From: Nocardiopsis composta
GTDB taxonomy: Bacteria; Actinomycetota; Actinomycetes; Streptosporangiales; Streptosporangiaceae
Assembly: GCF_014200805.1 (NCBI RefSeq)
Contig: NZ_JACHDB010000002.1
Location: 744,001 to 808,000, forward strand
Direction of reading: 5' to 3'
DNA length: 64,000 nt
Shown: piece by piece, positions 7,708 to 16,803 of the stretch
How the letters are laid out: the number at the start of each line of letters is the position of its first letter
How positions within the stretch are numbered: position 1 is the stretch's first letter
The notes under the pieces: generated by a model
What the model was told of the DNA's origin: nothing
What the model saw: only the letters and a program-made list of their open reading frames with translations
Database searches by the model: none
Translations under genes and position numbers: made by a program

Positions 7708-9768
7708 CTATTCGCTGTCCAGAAGCTCGTCTGGGGCGGAGATGGGCGCCGCCCCGGGAAGCGGCGCGCGCCGGGGAGGCGGCGCGGCGGGGGCAGGGCC
7801 GCTCCGCCCGGCGCGCGGCGGGGGGATGACGTCGGAGCCGGCGGGGGCGGGGTGCCGCGCGGCGGTGGGCGGTGCCGCGTGGTCGGTGAGCAAGGCGATG
7901 TCGAAGGGGTCGTCGTGCTCGGTGTGCATTGGGTCGGAAATGTCGGTGTCGGTGGATTCGATGCGCCACTCGTGCAAACGCCGCGGAAGATCACCGATCT
8001 CCGCGACGCTCAGTGAAAGGCTGCCGCGGTAAATCAACTTATCGAAAATCGGCGGCCCGTTCCATGGGAGCAGCGGCTCTTTCCCGCCACCTCCGCCACG
8101 CCTTTCCCAGGAGCCGCCAGGACCTTCCCGCACCGCCCCCGGCCGGCGGCCCGCACCGGCGCCGGGCCTGGCGATCCGCCACACCAGCGTCGGCACCCCC
8201 GCCTCCAGTGCGGCGACCAGAGCCCGCGCCGCGCCGGCCCCGTCCGCACCGGGGCCCACCGTGCACACCGCGATCCGCGGGTCGGCCAGGGCGTCGTGCG
8301 CGCGGCCCGGCGGCGCCGCCGGGGGCAGGCCGCGCACCAGGCCGGCCCCTTCCCGGGCAGCCAGCTCCAGGCGCCGCCGCATTCGCAGCCGGGCCCCGCT
8401 CCAATGCGGTGCGAAGGACCTCTCATAGGAATGCAGAACGATGCGGTAAGCGCTGCCGAGCCGCTCTCCATGCGGACTGGCCGGTGTGCGGACCCGCCAG
8501 TGCGCAATTCCTCCGGAAAGCAGCAGAGGGAGCGGAAGGTAGAAATCCAGCGTCATCGGGACGGGCGGCGGATAGGGGCCCCGGCCGAGAAGCAGTTCGG
8601 CCTCGCGGACGATTTCCAGCGCCTCACCGGGCAGCCCCGCCTCGCCGACGCGCGCGGTCCGCGGCGGGGTGGCGGAGCCGCCCGCCCGGAGCCGGGAGCG
8701 CACCTCGTAGCGGGGCTCGCCGCCACCGGGCAGCGGCTCGGCGATGATCTCCAGCCGGGCGGCGGCCGGCGGCCGGGGCGCGGGGCGGGCGCGCAGCCGC
8801 CGCAGCGCCTCCCGGGGGACCTCGTCCGGGCCGCGCGAGTCGGCGTAGCCGCGCAGCGTCCCCCGGGACACCGGCCGGAGCTTGGCGACCTCCTCGGTGA
8901 AGACCACCTCCGGAGGGAGCCCGTCCGGGCCGGCGGCCAGCTCCCGGAGGTGGTCGAATGCCTCCAGCGCGGTGCGGAAGCCGACCGCCTCCAGCGGGCG
9001 CTCCCGGGTCGCCGAGCGGTAGGCCGGCACCACCCGGGTGAAGTCCACCCCGCCCAGGCAGGCCTCCACCTCGGCCAGCTCGGCGTCGGCGACCAGGTGC
9101 GCGATGGAGGGGACGGACTCCACCGGGGTCATCGCGGCGAGCAGTCCGTCGGCGCCGGCCCCGGCGCCGAACAGCGCGCTGCGCACGATGCCCACCACCC
9201 CGCCGTCGTCGTCGGCGCGCACGCCGCACCCGCTGAACCCCTGGGTGATGCGGACCGGTTGGTCCGGAGCCAGGTTCAGCTGCGCCGCCCCCTCGAACAC
9301 GCCGTAGCCGACCACCTGCGCCGCGGCGACCAGCCCGTGCGGGGCCTGGTCGCCGAGGAGGGCGGGATGGCCGCGGATCCGGACCGGCAGCGGCCGCCCG
9401 GTCCGCTCGATCCGGCCCATCCGGGGGAGCAGCCGGGCGGGTTCGGGGTCGGCCCCGGGGCCGGGGGCGAGCCGGAGCAGAGCGGTGTCCCCGGCGGCGT
9501 CCCAGGCCTCTCCGATCAGGTGCGCGGTGCGCCGGGAGAAGCCGCCGGGGCCGGGGACGTCCACCTCCAGTGCGGTGCCGTGCGCGGGCGCGCCGGCCCG
9601 GCGCGGCCGGAGCAGCGCGGCGTCGACCACGTGCGCGCAGGTGAGGATCGTGCCCCCGGGCAGGGCGATACCGCCGCCCGCCACCGTCCCGTCGACGGCC
9701 GGGATCCGCACCTGCCAGGCCGGCGAGGGCAGGGGGGAGGAACGGAGGGTGGGAGAAGGAGAGGCCAC
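7708..9768 (-). CDS. Trypsin-like serine protease fused to VMAP-C domain
   Basis: This 686-residue protein is the first gene of the minus-strand operon. Residues 1-215 form a trypsin-like protease with the full triad visible: His46 in TCAHVVD, Asp94 in AGDTALL and Ser179 in GFSGCGV. The central region (about 225-340) is helical and may be an adaptor segment. About 345-640 fits the C-terminal VMAP (vWA-MoxR-associated protein) domain: LDFYLPLPLL, LHSYERS, then FDKLIYRG and DDPFDIALLTD. There is no signal peptide, so it is expected to be cytoplasmic. It is the likely effector or transducer, cleaving targets when the ATPase modules are triggered. The GTG start at 9768 has no convincing Shine-Dalgarno sequence; the protease fold begins within 20 residues. 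Confidence 0.85.
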   Translation of the reverse strand: MASPSPTLRSSPLPSPAWQVRIPAVDGTVAGGGIALPGGTILTCAHVVDAALLRPRRAGAPAHGTALEVDVPGPGGFSRRTAHLIGEAWDAAGDTALLRLAPGPGADPEPARLLPRMGRIERTGRPLPVRIRGHPALLGDQAPHGLVAAAQVVGYGVFEGAAQLNLAPDQPVRITQGFSGCGVRADDDGGVVGIVRSALFGAGAGADGLLAAMTPVESVPSIAHLVADAELAEVEACLGGVDFTRVVPAYRSATRERPLEAVGFRTALEAFDHLRELAAGPDGLPPEVVFTEEVAKLRPVSRGTLRGYADSRGPDEVPREALRRLRARPAPRPPAAARLEIIAEPLPGGGEPRYEVRSRLRAGGSATPPRTARVGEAGLPGEALEIVREAELLLGRGPYPPPVPMTLDFYLPLPLLLSGGIAHWRVRTPASPHGERLGSAYRIVLHSYERSFAPHWSGARLRMRRRLELAAREGAGLVRGLPPAAPPGRAHDALADPRIAVCTVGPGADGAGAARALVAALEAGVPTLVWRIARPGAGAGRRPGAVREGPGGSWERRGGGGGKEPLLPWNGPPIFDKLIYRGSLSLSVAEIGDLPRRLHEWRIESTDTDISDPMHTEHDDPFDIALLTDHAAPPTAARHPAPAGSDVIPPPRAGRSGPAPAAPPPRRAPLPGAAPISAPDELLDSE

Positions 9769-10851
9769 CGTGGAGCGGTCACTTTCTTCGGTTGTCGGGG
9801 GTGATTCGGTTGGTTCCTAATTGTTCCCGCCGTTGGTGATGAATACGCTATGTAGGGGCGTCATCACCGGAAATTCACCCCTGACATGCGGCGGTGCCCC
9901 CGCACGACCGCATTGCGCACTCACCGGCCCCGGCCGGCCCCCCGGGTCCCGGGGAAAGCCGCGCCGGCACGGGGGCTCGCGCCGCTTCCGGACAGGGGAT
10001 CCGCCCGCCCGGAGAGAGGGCCGCCCTCAGGCGGAGGCGGGCCGGGCGGAGAAGGCGACGCGGGACTCGGCGCCGCCGGGCGCGCCGCACGGGAGCCGCC
10101 CTGTCCGCCGCGTCCGCCCGACCCGCCTGCCCCGGCCGCCCGCCCGCGGTTCTGCGAGCGGGCGGCCAGGACCACGGCCATCGGAACCCGGAGCGGACCT
10201 GGGTGCCCGGCGTTCGGGCCGAGCCGCCGGAAGCGGGGCCTCCGCCCGGTACGAGGGTTCTTGCACCCGGGGCCCGCCGGGGCTTCCCGGTTCCGGCCGC
10301 GCGCCTGCTCGGGGCGGGAGACGGGCGGGCCGCACTGCCCGCGTAAGAGGTCTTGGGCGACCCGGTGCCAATCGGGCGTTCACCCGCCGGCCTTCCGTCC
10401 CGGGCGGGGAAGCGGCGGTTCGGAGGCTGCGCCGGTCCAGGGGCAGGCCTCCGGGGCTCTGGGACGGGGCAGGCGTGCTTTCCGAACCGCTGCACGCCAT
10501 CAGGGGCCGCCTGGCGGGCCGGGCGGAGGCGGCGCCTCCGGCCTTCTGGACTCGATGCGGCGGACGCGGGGCGGCCGGCGGAGACCCCCATCGCCGATCG
10601 GGGGAGCCGGCCCCGCCCGGTCCCCTCCGCCCGGTCCACCTCGGGCGGGCGTCCTCTCCTCGGCGGGCAGGGGAGAACGGCGCCCCGGGTCCGGCAGAGG
10701 AAGGCGGGGCCGGCGGCCTCGGGGGAGAGGCCGGAGCGCCGACCGGAACCCCTGTTCCCCGGGCCCGCCGGCCGGCCCGGGCACCGGCGGGTCGGCCGGG
10801 CCGGCGCCCGGAGGGGAGCGCCGCGGGCCGCCCGATGGCGGCGTTCTCCGC
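9769..10851. other. Gene-free interval, 1.08 kb
   Basis: I find no convincing gene here. The first 115 bp (9769-9885) have clearly lower GC and must hold the promoter of the protease operon. The rest is very GC-rich with only low-complexity Arg/Gly/Pro open frames on both strands. No tRNA, repeat array or known RNA motif was recognised. Confidence 0.55.
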
Positions 10852-12288
10852 TCAGCCCAGGGTCACGATGGACTTGTGCTCCAGGTACTCCTCCAGCCCC
10901 TCCGGGCCGAACTCCCGGCCCAGGCCGCTGGCCTTGTACCCGCCGAACGGGGTGTTCACGTCGATGTTGAAGACGTTCACCCCGAACGTCCCGGCGCGGA
11001 TCCGCCGGGCCAGGGCCAGGCCGCGCTCCTGGTCGGCGGTCCAGACCGAACCGGCCAGTCCGTAATCGCTCTCCTCGGCGAGCCGGACCGCCTCCTCCTC
11101 GCCGTCGTAGGGGATCACCGCCAGCACCGGGCCGAAGATCTCCTCCCGGGCGATGCGCATCCCGTTGTGCGCGTCGGCGAAGACCGTCGGCTCGACGTAG
11201 AACCCCCGGTCCAGGCCGTCCGGCCGGCCGCCGCCGACGGTGATCCGGGCGCCCTCGGCGACCCCGGAGGCGATGTAGCCCTCCACCCGCTCGCGCTGCC
11301 GCTCCGAGACCAGCGGCCCGATCTCGGTCGCCGGGTCCGCCGGGTCCCCCACGGCCAGCGCGGCGACCCGCTCGGTGACCGCCTCGACCACCTCGGCGTA
11401 GCGGGACCGCGGGGCGAGGATACGCGCCTGGGCGATGCACGCCTCGCCGTTGTTGAGCAGCGCGGTCAGCGGCAGCATCGCGGTGTAGCCGGCCAGGTCG
11501 GCGTCGTCCAGGAGCACCGCGGCGGACTTGCCGCCCAGCTCCAGGCTGCACCCCTTGAGCGCCTCGCCGCAGATCGCCCCGATCCGCCGGCCGGCCGCGG
11601 TCGACCCGGTGAAGGCCACGTGGTCCACCCCGGGGTGGGAGACCAGGTGCTCGCCGGCCCCGCGGCCGGCCGCGACGATGTTCAGCACGCCCGGCGGGAC
11701 CCCGGCCTCCTCGGCCAGCTCGGCGAGCGGGTAGGGGTCCAGCGCGGTCTCGGGGGCCGGCTTGACCACCACGGTGCACCCGGCGAGCAGCGCCGGGGCC
11801 ACCTTCGCCATGATCAGGAACTGCGGGACGTTCCACGGCACCACCGCCGCCACGACGCCGACCGGCTCCCGCTCGACGTGCACCGGGCCGAGCAGCCCCT
11901 GGCGGGTCTCCCGCCAGGTGAACCCCTCGGCCAGCCCCGCGTAGTAGTCCAGGGTCCGCTCCGGGATCGGCACCTGGGCCAGTCGCGAGAAGGAGATCGG
12001 GCAGCCCATCTCGGCGGTGATCAGCTCCGCGAGCTCCGCGGAGCGCCGCCGGTACCCCTCGGCCAGGCGGGCCAGGACCGCGGCCCGCTCCGCGGGGGCG
12101 GTCCGCGGCCAGGGGCCCTCGTCGAAGGCCCGCCGGGCGGCCGCCACGGCCCGGTCCATGTCCGCCGCGGTCCCCTCCGGGACCCGGCCGACCGCCTCCC
12201 CGCTGTGCGGCGAGACGACCTCGATGGCGGCGGCGGAGGCGGGCTCGGTCCACTCGCCGCCGATGTAGAGCCGGTCGTGTTCGCGCAT
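10852..12288 (-). CDS. Aldehyde dehydrogenase (NAD(P)+), ALDH superfamily
   Basis: This 478-residue enzyme oxidises an aldehyde to the acid with NAD(P)+. Landmarks are the N-terminal LYIGGEWTEP, the Rossmann turn FTGSTAAG, the general-base Glu in LELGGKSA and the nucleophilic Cys in NNGEACIAQ. The C-terminal GREFGPEGLEEYLEHKS is typical of the betaine/phenylacetaldehyde-like ALDH group. The ATG at 12288 has GGGAGG four to five bases upstream; a TTG four codons earlier overlaps that site and is unlikely. It stands alone, divergent from dnaE, so the substrate cannot be inferred from neighbours. Confidence 0.92.
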   Translation of the reverse strand: MREHDRLYIGGEWTEPASAAAIEVVSPHSGEAVGRVPEGTAADMDRAVAAARRAFDEGPWPRTAPAERAAVLARLAEGYRRRSAELAELITAEMGCPISFSRLAQVPIPERTLDYYAGLAEGFTWRETRQGLLGPVHVEREPVGVVAAVVPWNVPQFLIMAKVAPALLAGCTVVVKPAPETALDPYPLAELAEEAGVPPGVLNIVAAGRGAGEHLVSHPGVDHVAFTGSTAAGRRIGAICGEALKGCSLELGGKSAAVLLDDADLAGYTAMLPLTALLNNGEACIAQARILAPRSRYAEVVEAVTERVAALAVGDPADPATEIGPLVSERQRERVEGYIASGVAEGARITVGGGRPDGLDRGFYVEPTVFADAHNGMRIAREEIFGPVLAVIPYDGEEEAVRLAEESDYGLAGSVWTADQERGLALARRIRAGTFGVNVFNIDVNTPFGGYKASGLGREFGPEGLEEYLEHKSIVTLG

Positions 12289-12534
12289 CAGGCCTCCCAA
12301 ACAGAACGAGAACAGGTTTCAGTTTGCCTCGGGGGAGCGGAACCTGCCAGGGCCGTCCCGGTGCACCTCGGCCGAACGGGTTCCGCCCGCCGGCCCGCCC
12401 CGGACCGGCCCGCGAAGAATGTGGCCCCCGCGACCGGGACCCGCGGCGCGGACGCGCCTATCCACAGGCGCGAGCGGCGTAGGCTCATGAGGCGTCCTCT
12501 GTCCCACCGATCCGCATAACGGGGTAACCGCGCC
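12289..12534. promoter_or_regulatory. Divergent promoter region, aldehyde dehydrogenase / dnaE
   Basis: This is a 246-bp region. A TAGGCT element at 12480-12485 resembles an actinobacterial -10 box and would give dnaE a leader of about 45 nt. The ALDH side contains the lower-GC stretch around 12298-12325. Confidence 0.45.
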
Positions 12535-15500
12535 ATGGCCGACTCCTTCGTCCATCTGCACGTCCACACCGAGTACTCGATGCTGGACGGTGCGGCGAAG
12601 TTGAAGAACCTGTTCGAAGTCGCCCAGCAGGAGAAGATGCCCGCGGTCGCGATGACCGACCACGGCAACATGCACGGGGCCAACGACTTCTACAAGCAGG
12701 CCAAGGCCGCCGGGGTCACCCCGGTCATCGGCGTCGAGGCCTACGTCGCCCCCGAGTCGCGGTTCCACAAGAAGCCGGTCCGCTGGGGCGACCCCAGCCA
12801 GCGCAGCGACGACGTCTCCGGCGGCGGCGCCTTCAACCACATGACGATGTGGGCGCAGAACAAGGAGGGGCTGCACAACCTCTTCAAGCTCAACTCGCGC
12901 GCCTCCACCGAGGGCTTCTTCCGCAAGCCCCGGATGGACAAGGAGCTCATCTCCGAGCACGCCCGCGGCATCATCGCGACCACCGGCTGCCCCTCCGGCG
13001 CGGTGCAGACCCGGCTCCGCCTGGGCCAGGAGGCCGAGGCGATGGAGGTCGCCGCCGCCTACCGGGACATCTTCGGCGCGGAGAACTACTTCGTCGAGCT
13101 GATGGACCACGGCCTGGACATCGAGCGGCGGGTGCGCGAAGGGCTGCTGCACATCGCCAAGGAGCTCGGGCTGCGCTTCGTGGTCACCAACGACTCGCAC
13201 TACACCTACGAGCGCGAGCGCGACGCGCACGACGCCCTGCTGTGCATCCAGACCGGCGCGAAGATCGCCGACGAGAACCGGTTCCGGTTCGGCGGCTCCG
13301 GCTACTACCTGAAGACCGCCGAGGAGATGCGCGCCATCGACTCCTCCGAGGCCTGGCAGGAGGGCTGCCGCAACACCCTGGCCATCGCCGAGATGGTCGA
13401 CACCACCGGCATGTTCGACTACTACAACCTCATGCCGCAGCTCCCCTGGCCGGAGGGGGAGACCGAGGAGAGCTACTTCCACAAGCAGGTGATGCAGGGC
13501 CTGGAGCGCCGCTTCCCCGACGGCGTCCCGGAGGACTACGTCAAGCAGGCCGAGTACGAGGTCGGCGTCATCCTGCAGAAGGGCTACCCGTCCTACTTCC
13601 TGGTGGTCGCCGACTTCATCAACTGGGCCAAGGAGAACGGCATCGCGGTGGGCCCGGGCCGGGGCTCCGCCGCAGGGTCGCTGCTCGCCTACGCGCTCGG
13701 CATCACCGACCTCGACCCCATCCCGCACAGCCTGATCTTCGAGCGGTTCCTCAACCCCGAGCGCGAGTCCCCGCCCGACATCGACATCGACTTCGACGAG
13801 CGCCGGCGCGGCGACGTCATCCGCTACGTCACCGAGAAGTACGGCGAGGACAAGGTCGCCATGATCGCGACCTTCGGCACGATTAAGGCCAAGGCCGCCG
13901 TCAAGGACGCCTCCCGCGTCCTGGGCTTCCCCTACGCGCTGGGCGACCGCATCTCCAAGGCGTTCCCGCCCACCGTCATGGGCAAGGACATCCCGCTCTC
14001 CGGCATCTTCGACGAGAAGCACCCGCGCTACAACGAGGCTGGCGAACTGCGCCAGCTCTACTCCGACGACGCCGAGGTCAAGCAGGTCATGGACCTGGCC
14101 CAGGGCCTGGAGGGGCTGATCCGGCAGACCGGCGTGCACGCCGCCGGCGTCATCATGAGCTCCGAGCCCATCACCGACCACATCCCGGTGATGATGCGCG
14201 ACTCCGACGGGGTGATCATCACCCAGTTCGACTACCCGACGTGCGAGTCGCTCGGCCTGATGAAGATGGACTTCCTCGGGCTGCGCAACCTCACGATCAT
14301 GGACGACTGCATCAAGAACATCGAGGCCAACCGGGGCGAAAAGGTCGACCTGCTCAGCCTGCCCCTGGACGACAAGCCCACGTTCGAACTGCTGCAGCGC
14401 GGCGACACCCTGGCGGTCTTCCAGTTCGACGGCGGCCCGATGCGGGCCCTGCTCCGCCAGATGAAGCCCGACCACTTCGAGGACATCTCCGCGGTCGGCG
14501 CCCTGTACCGGCCCGGCCCGATGGGCGCCAACTCCCACATCAACTACGCGCTGCGCAAGAACGGGCAGCAGGAGATCACCCCGATCCACCCCGAGCTCGA
14601 AGAGCCGCTCAAGGACATCCTGGGCACGACCTACGGCCTGATCGTGTACCAGGAGCAGGTCATGCAGATCGCGCAGAAGGTCGCCGGGTACTCGCTCGGC
14701 GAAGCCGACCTGCTCCGCCGCGCCATGGGCAAGAAGAAGAAAGAGGTCCTGGACAAGGAGTTCAAGCCGTTCAGCGAGGGGATGAAGAAGAACGGCTACT
14801 CCGCGGAGGCCGTCAAGACCCTCTGGGACATCCTGGTCCCCTTCTCCGACTACGCCTTCAACAAGGCGCACAGCGCCGCCTACGGCCTGGTCTCCTACTG
14901 GACCGCCTACCTCAAGGCCAACTACCCGGCCGAGTACATGGCGGCCGTGCTCACCTCGGTCAGCGACGACAAGGACAAGAGCGCGCTCTACCTCAACGAG
15001 TGCCGCCGGATGGGCATCAAGGTGCTGCCGCCCGACGTCAACGAGTCGGACGCGACCTTCACCCCGCGCGGGGAGGACGAGATCCGCTTCGGCCTGGAGG
15101 CGATCCGCAACGTCGGCGGCAACGTCGTCGACGGCATCGTCAAGGCCCGCACCGAGAAGGGCCGGTTCACCGGCTTCGCCGACTTCCTGGACAAGGTCCC
15201 CCAGCAGGTCTGCAACAAGCGGGTGGTGGAGTCGCTGATCAAGGCCGGCGGCTTCGACGAGTTCGGCCAGCCGCGCAAGGGCCTGGTGCTCGTGCACGAG
15301 CAGGCCATCGACGCGATCATCGGGCACAAGCGGGCCGAGGCCGCCGGCCAGGACTCGCTGTTCGGCGGCATCGCCGAGCCGGAGTCGGGCATCCAGGTGG
15401 TCCCGGACATCCCAGAGGGCGAGTGGGACAAGACCACCCTGCTCGCGTTCGAGCGGGAGATGCTCGGGCTCTACGTCTCCGACCACCCGCTGCTCGGCCT

Positions 15501-16059
15501 GGAGAGCATGCTGGCCGCCAACACCGACTGCTCCGTCGCCGACCTCGCCGAGCGGCCCGACGGGACCACGGTCACCGTCGGCGGCCTGCTCTCCGGGCTG
15601 ACCCGCAAGATCACCAAGCAGGGCAACAGCTGGGCGATGGCGCAGCTGGAGGACCTCGGCGGCGCCGTGGACTGCATGATCTTCCCCAACACCTACCAGC
15701 TCTGCTCCCAGGTGCTGGCCGAGGACGCGGTGCTGTTCGTCAAGGGGCGGCTGGACCGCCGCGAGGACGTCCCCAAGCTCATCGCGATGGAGGTCATCCA
15801 GCCCGACCTGTCCCAGGTCGGCAAGGAGCAGCCGGTGGTGGTCTCGATGCCGATCTCCCGGGTGGAGAAGAACACCATCAGCGAGTTCCGCGACATCCTG
15901 GACCGCAACCGCGGCCAGACCCAGGTCCACCTCCAGGTGCACAACGGCCCGCGCACCACGGTCTTCGCCCTGGACGAGGGGCTGCGGGTGAGCCCGTCGC
16001 CGGCGCTGATGGGCGAGCTCAAGGCGCTGCTCGGCTCCAACTGCCTGGGCGGCGCCTGA
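12535..16059 (+). CDS. dnaE: DNA polymerase III alpha subunit
   Basis: This is the replicative polymerase, 1174 residues, the usual length for actinobacterial DnaE1. The N-terminal PHP domain begins HLHVHTEYSMLDG with further metal ligands in MTDHGN. The polymerase palm carries the acidic triad in PDIDIDFDERRR near residue 416. The finger and thumb regions follow, then the beta-clamp/tandem HhH part. An OB-fold lies near 1010-1090 (VTVGGLLSGL, then DLGGAVDCMIFP). PHP His and Asp residues appear intact, so proofreading by the PHP domain is plausible. The ATG follows a weak GGGGT. It is monocistronic with a strong hairpin directly downstream. Confidence 0.98.
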   Translation: MADSFVHLHVHTEYSMLDGAAKLKNLFEVAQQEKMPAVAMTDHGNMHGANDFYKQAKAAGVTPVIGVEAYVAPESRFHKKPVRWGDPSQRSDDVSGGGAFNHMTMWAQNKEGLHNLFKLNSRASTEGFFRKPRMDKELISEHARGIIATTGCPSGAVQTRLRLGQEAEAMEVAAAYRDIFGAENYFVELMDHGLDIERRVREGLLHIAKELGLRFVVTNDSHYTYERERDAHDALLCIQTGAKIADENRFRFGGSGYYLKTAEEMRAIDSSEAWQEGCRNTLAIAEMVDTTGMFDYYNLMPQLPWPEGETEESYFHKQVMQGLERRFPDGVPEDYVKQAEYEVGVILQKGYPSYFLVVADFINWAKENGIAVGPGRGSAAGSLLAYALGITDLDPIPHSLIFERFLNPERESPPDIDIDFDERRRGDVIRYVTEKYGEDKVAMIATFGTIKAKAAVKDASRVLGFPYALGDRISKAFPPTVMGKDIPLSGIFDEKHPRYNEAGELRQLYSDDAEVKQVMDLAQGLEGLIRQTGVHAAGVIMSSEPITDHIPVMMRDSDGVIITQFDYPTCESLGLMKMDFLGLRNLTIMDDCIKNIEANRGEKVDLLSLPLDDKPTFELLQRGDTLAVFQFDGGPMRALLRQMKPDHFEDISAVGALYRPGPMGANSHINYALRKNGQQEITPIHPELEEPLKDILGTTYGLIVYQEQVMQIAQKVAGYSLGEADLLRRAMGKKKKEVLDKEFKPFSEGMKKNGYSAEAVKTLWDILVPFSDYAFNKAHSAAYGLVSYWTAYLKANYPAEYMAAVLTSVSDDKDKSALYLNECRRMGIKVLPPDVNESDATFTPRGEDEIRFGLEAIRNVGGNVVDGIVKARTEKGRFTGFADFLDKVPQQVCNKRVVESLIKAGGFDEFGQPRKGLVLVHEQAIDAIIGHKRAEAAGQDSLFGGIAEPESGIQVVPDIPEGEWDKTTLLAFEREMLGLYVSDHPLLGLESMLAANTDCSVADLAERPDGTTVTVGGLLSGLTRKITKQGNSWAMAQLEDLGGAVDCMIFPNTYQLCSQVLAEDAVLFVKGRLDRREDVPKLIAMEVIQPDLSQVGKEQPVVVSMPISRVEKNTISEFRDILDRNRGQTQVHLQVHNGPRTTVFALDEGLRVSPSPALMGELKALLGSNCLGGA

Positions 16060-16066
16060 GCGGCCG

Positions 16067-16098
16067 CCGGGCATGCGGGTGAACGCCCGCATGCCCGG
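16067..16098. terminator. Perfect 13-bp hairpin after dnaE
   Basis: This inverted repeat has a TGAACG loop, 16067-16079 pairing with 16086-16098. It lies between the convergent dnaE and DUF664 genes and has no T-tract. It probably acts in both directions. Confidence 0.65.
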
Positions 16099-16152
16099 CC
16101 GGGCGCCCGCCCGCCCCGCGGGCACGGGACGGGCGGCCGCGGCGCCGCGGAC

Positions 16153-16704
16153 TCACCCGGACAGGGCGGCCCCCTGCGGCCAGGAGCGGAGCAAGTCCAG
16201 TCGGCCGCCCTGCCGGGCGGTCTCCTCCAGTACGTGCAGCAGAACCCAGCGCAGCGTCACCCGGGCGCCGCCCTGCTGCACCAGCCGTGCCCCGGCGCGC
16301 TGCTCCAGCCGGGCGGTGACCGCCCGTGAGCGCGCGCACTGCGCGTCGTACTCGTCCAGGAGGACCGCGAGCGGGCGCGGCGGACCCTCCGCCGGCCCGC
16401 CGCCCCCTTCCGGCGGGCGGGGGATCCGGTCCGGGCGGCCCAGCATCACCACCTCGAACCAGTGGTGCTCCACCCAGGTGAGATGGGCCGCCACCGCGTG
16501 CGGCGAGAGCGGCGCCGGATGCGCCGGCGGCTGCTCGCCCAGCTCCGCGCAGAGCGCGCGCACCGTGGCGCGCTGCCGGTCCAGATAGGCCGAGACCATG
16601 GTGGCCTCGTCCGCGGCCGACGGCAGCGCGGAGCGGCGTGCCCGCCGCCGAGCGGCGGGGTTCGTTCGGAGAGGCCTCACATTGCTGTCCACCGGTGTGT
16701 TCAT
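16153..16704 (-). CDS. DinB/DUF664 family protein
   Basis: This 183-residue protein is of the DUF664 branch of the DinB four-helix bundle. Evidence is DEATMVSAYLDRQRATV, HLTWVEHHWFE (likely metal-ligand His), and the C-terminal LLHVLEETARQGGRLDLLR. DinB proteins include metal-dependent thiol transferases; several actinobacterial members use mycothiol. The substrate is unknown. The ATG at 16704 is a guess, since no clear Shine-Dalgarno sequence is seen; a downstream ATG at MVSAYLD would remove the low-complexity N-terminus. It is divergent from the DUF2567 gene, with only about 100 bp between the two starts. Confidence 0.85.
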   Translation of the reverse strand: MNTPVDSNVRPLRTNPAARRRARRSALPSAADEATMVSAYLDRQRATVRALCAELGEQPPAHPAPLSPHAVAAHLTWVEHHWFEVVMLGRPDRIPRPPEGGGGPAEGPPRPLAVLLDEYDAQCARSRAVTARLEQRAGARLVQQGGARVTLRWVLLHVLEETARQGGRLDLLRSWPQGAALSG

Positions 16705-16765
16705 GCGGTCATTGTGATGACCGCCCCCGGTCGGGACCACTGGTTTTCCCGGCTGCGGGCCGGGA

Positions 16766-16771
16766 TAGATT
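16766..16771 (+). promoter_or_regulatory. -10 element TAGATT for the DUF2567 gene
   Basis: TAGATT lies 32 bases before the chosen ATG (16804). Transcription from it would start near 16778 and leave the GGAAGGGGG ribosome site in the leader, which supports that start over the ATG at 16774. Confidence 0.45.
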
Positions 16772-16803
16772 CGATGCAGCGGAACGGAAGGGGGCACCGG
16801 CCG

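Noticed and set aside
12319-16125. 1268-codon minus-strand open frame opposite dnaE
   Set aside because: Its translation is composition-driven (Val/Asp/Leu/Gly) and mirrors dnaE codons. No domain is seen.
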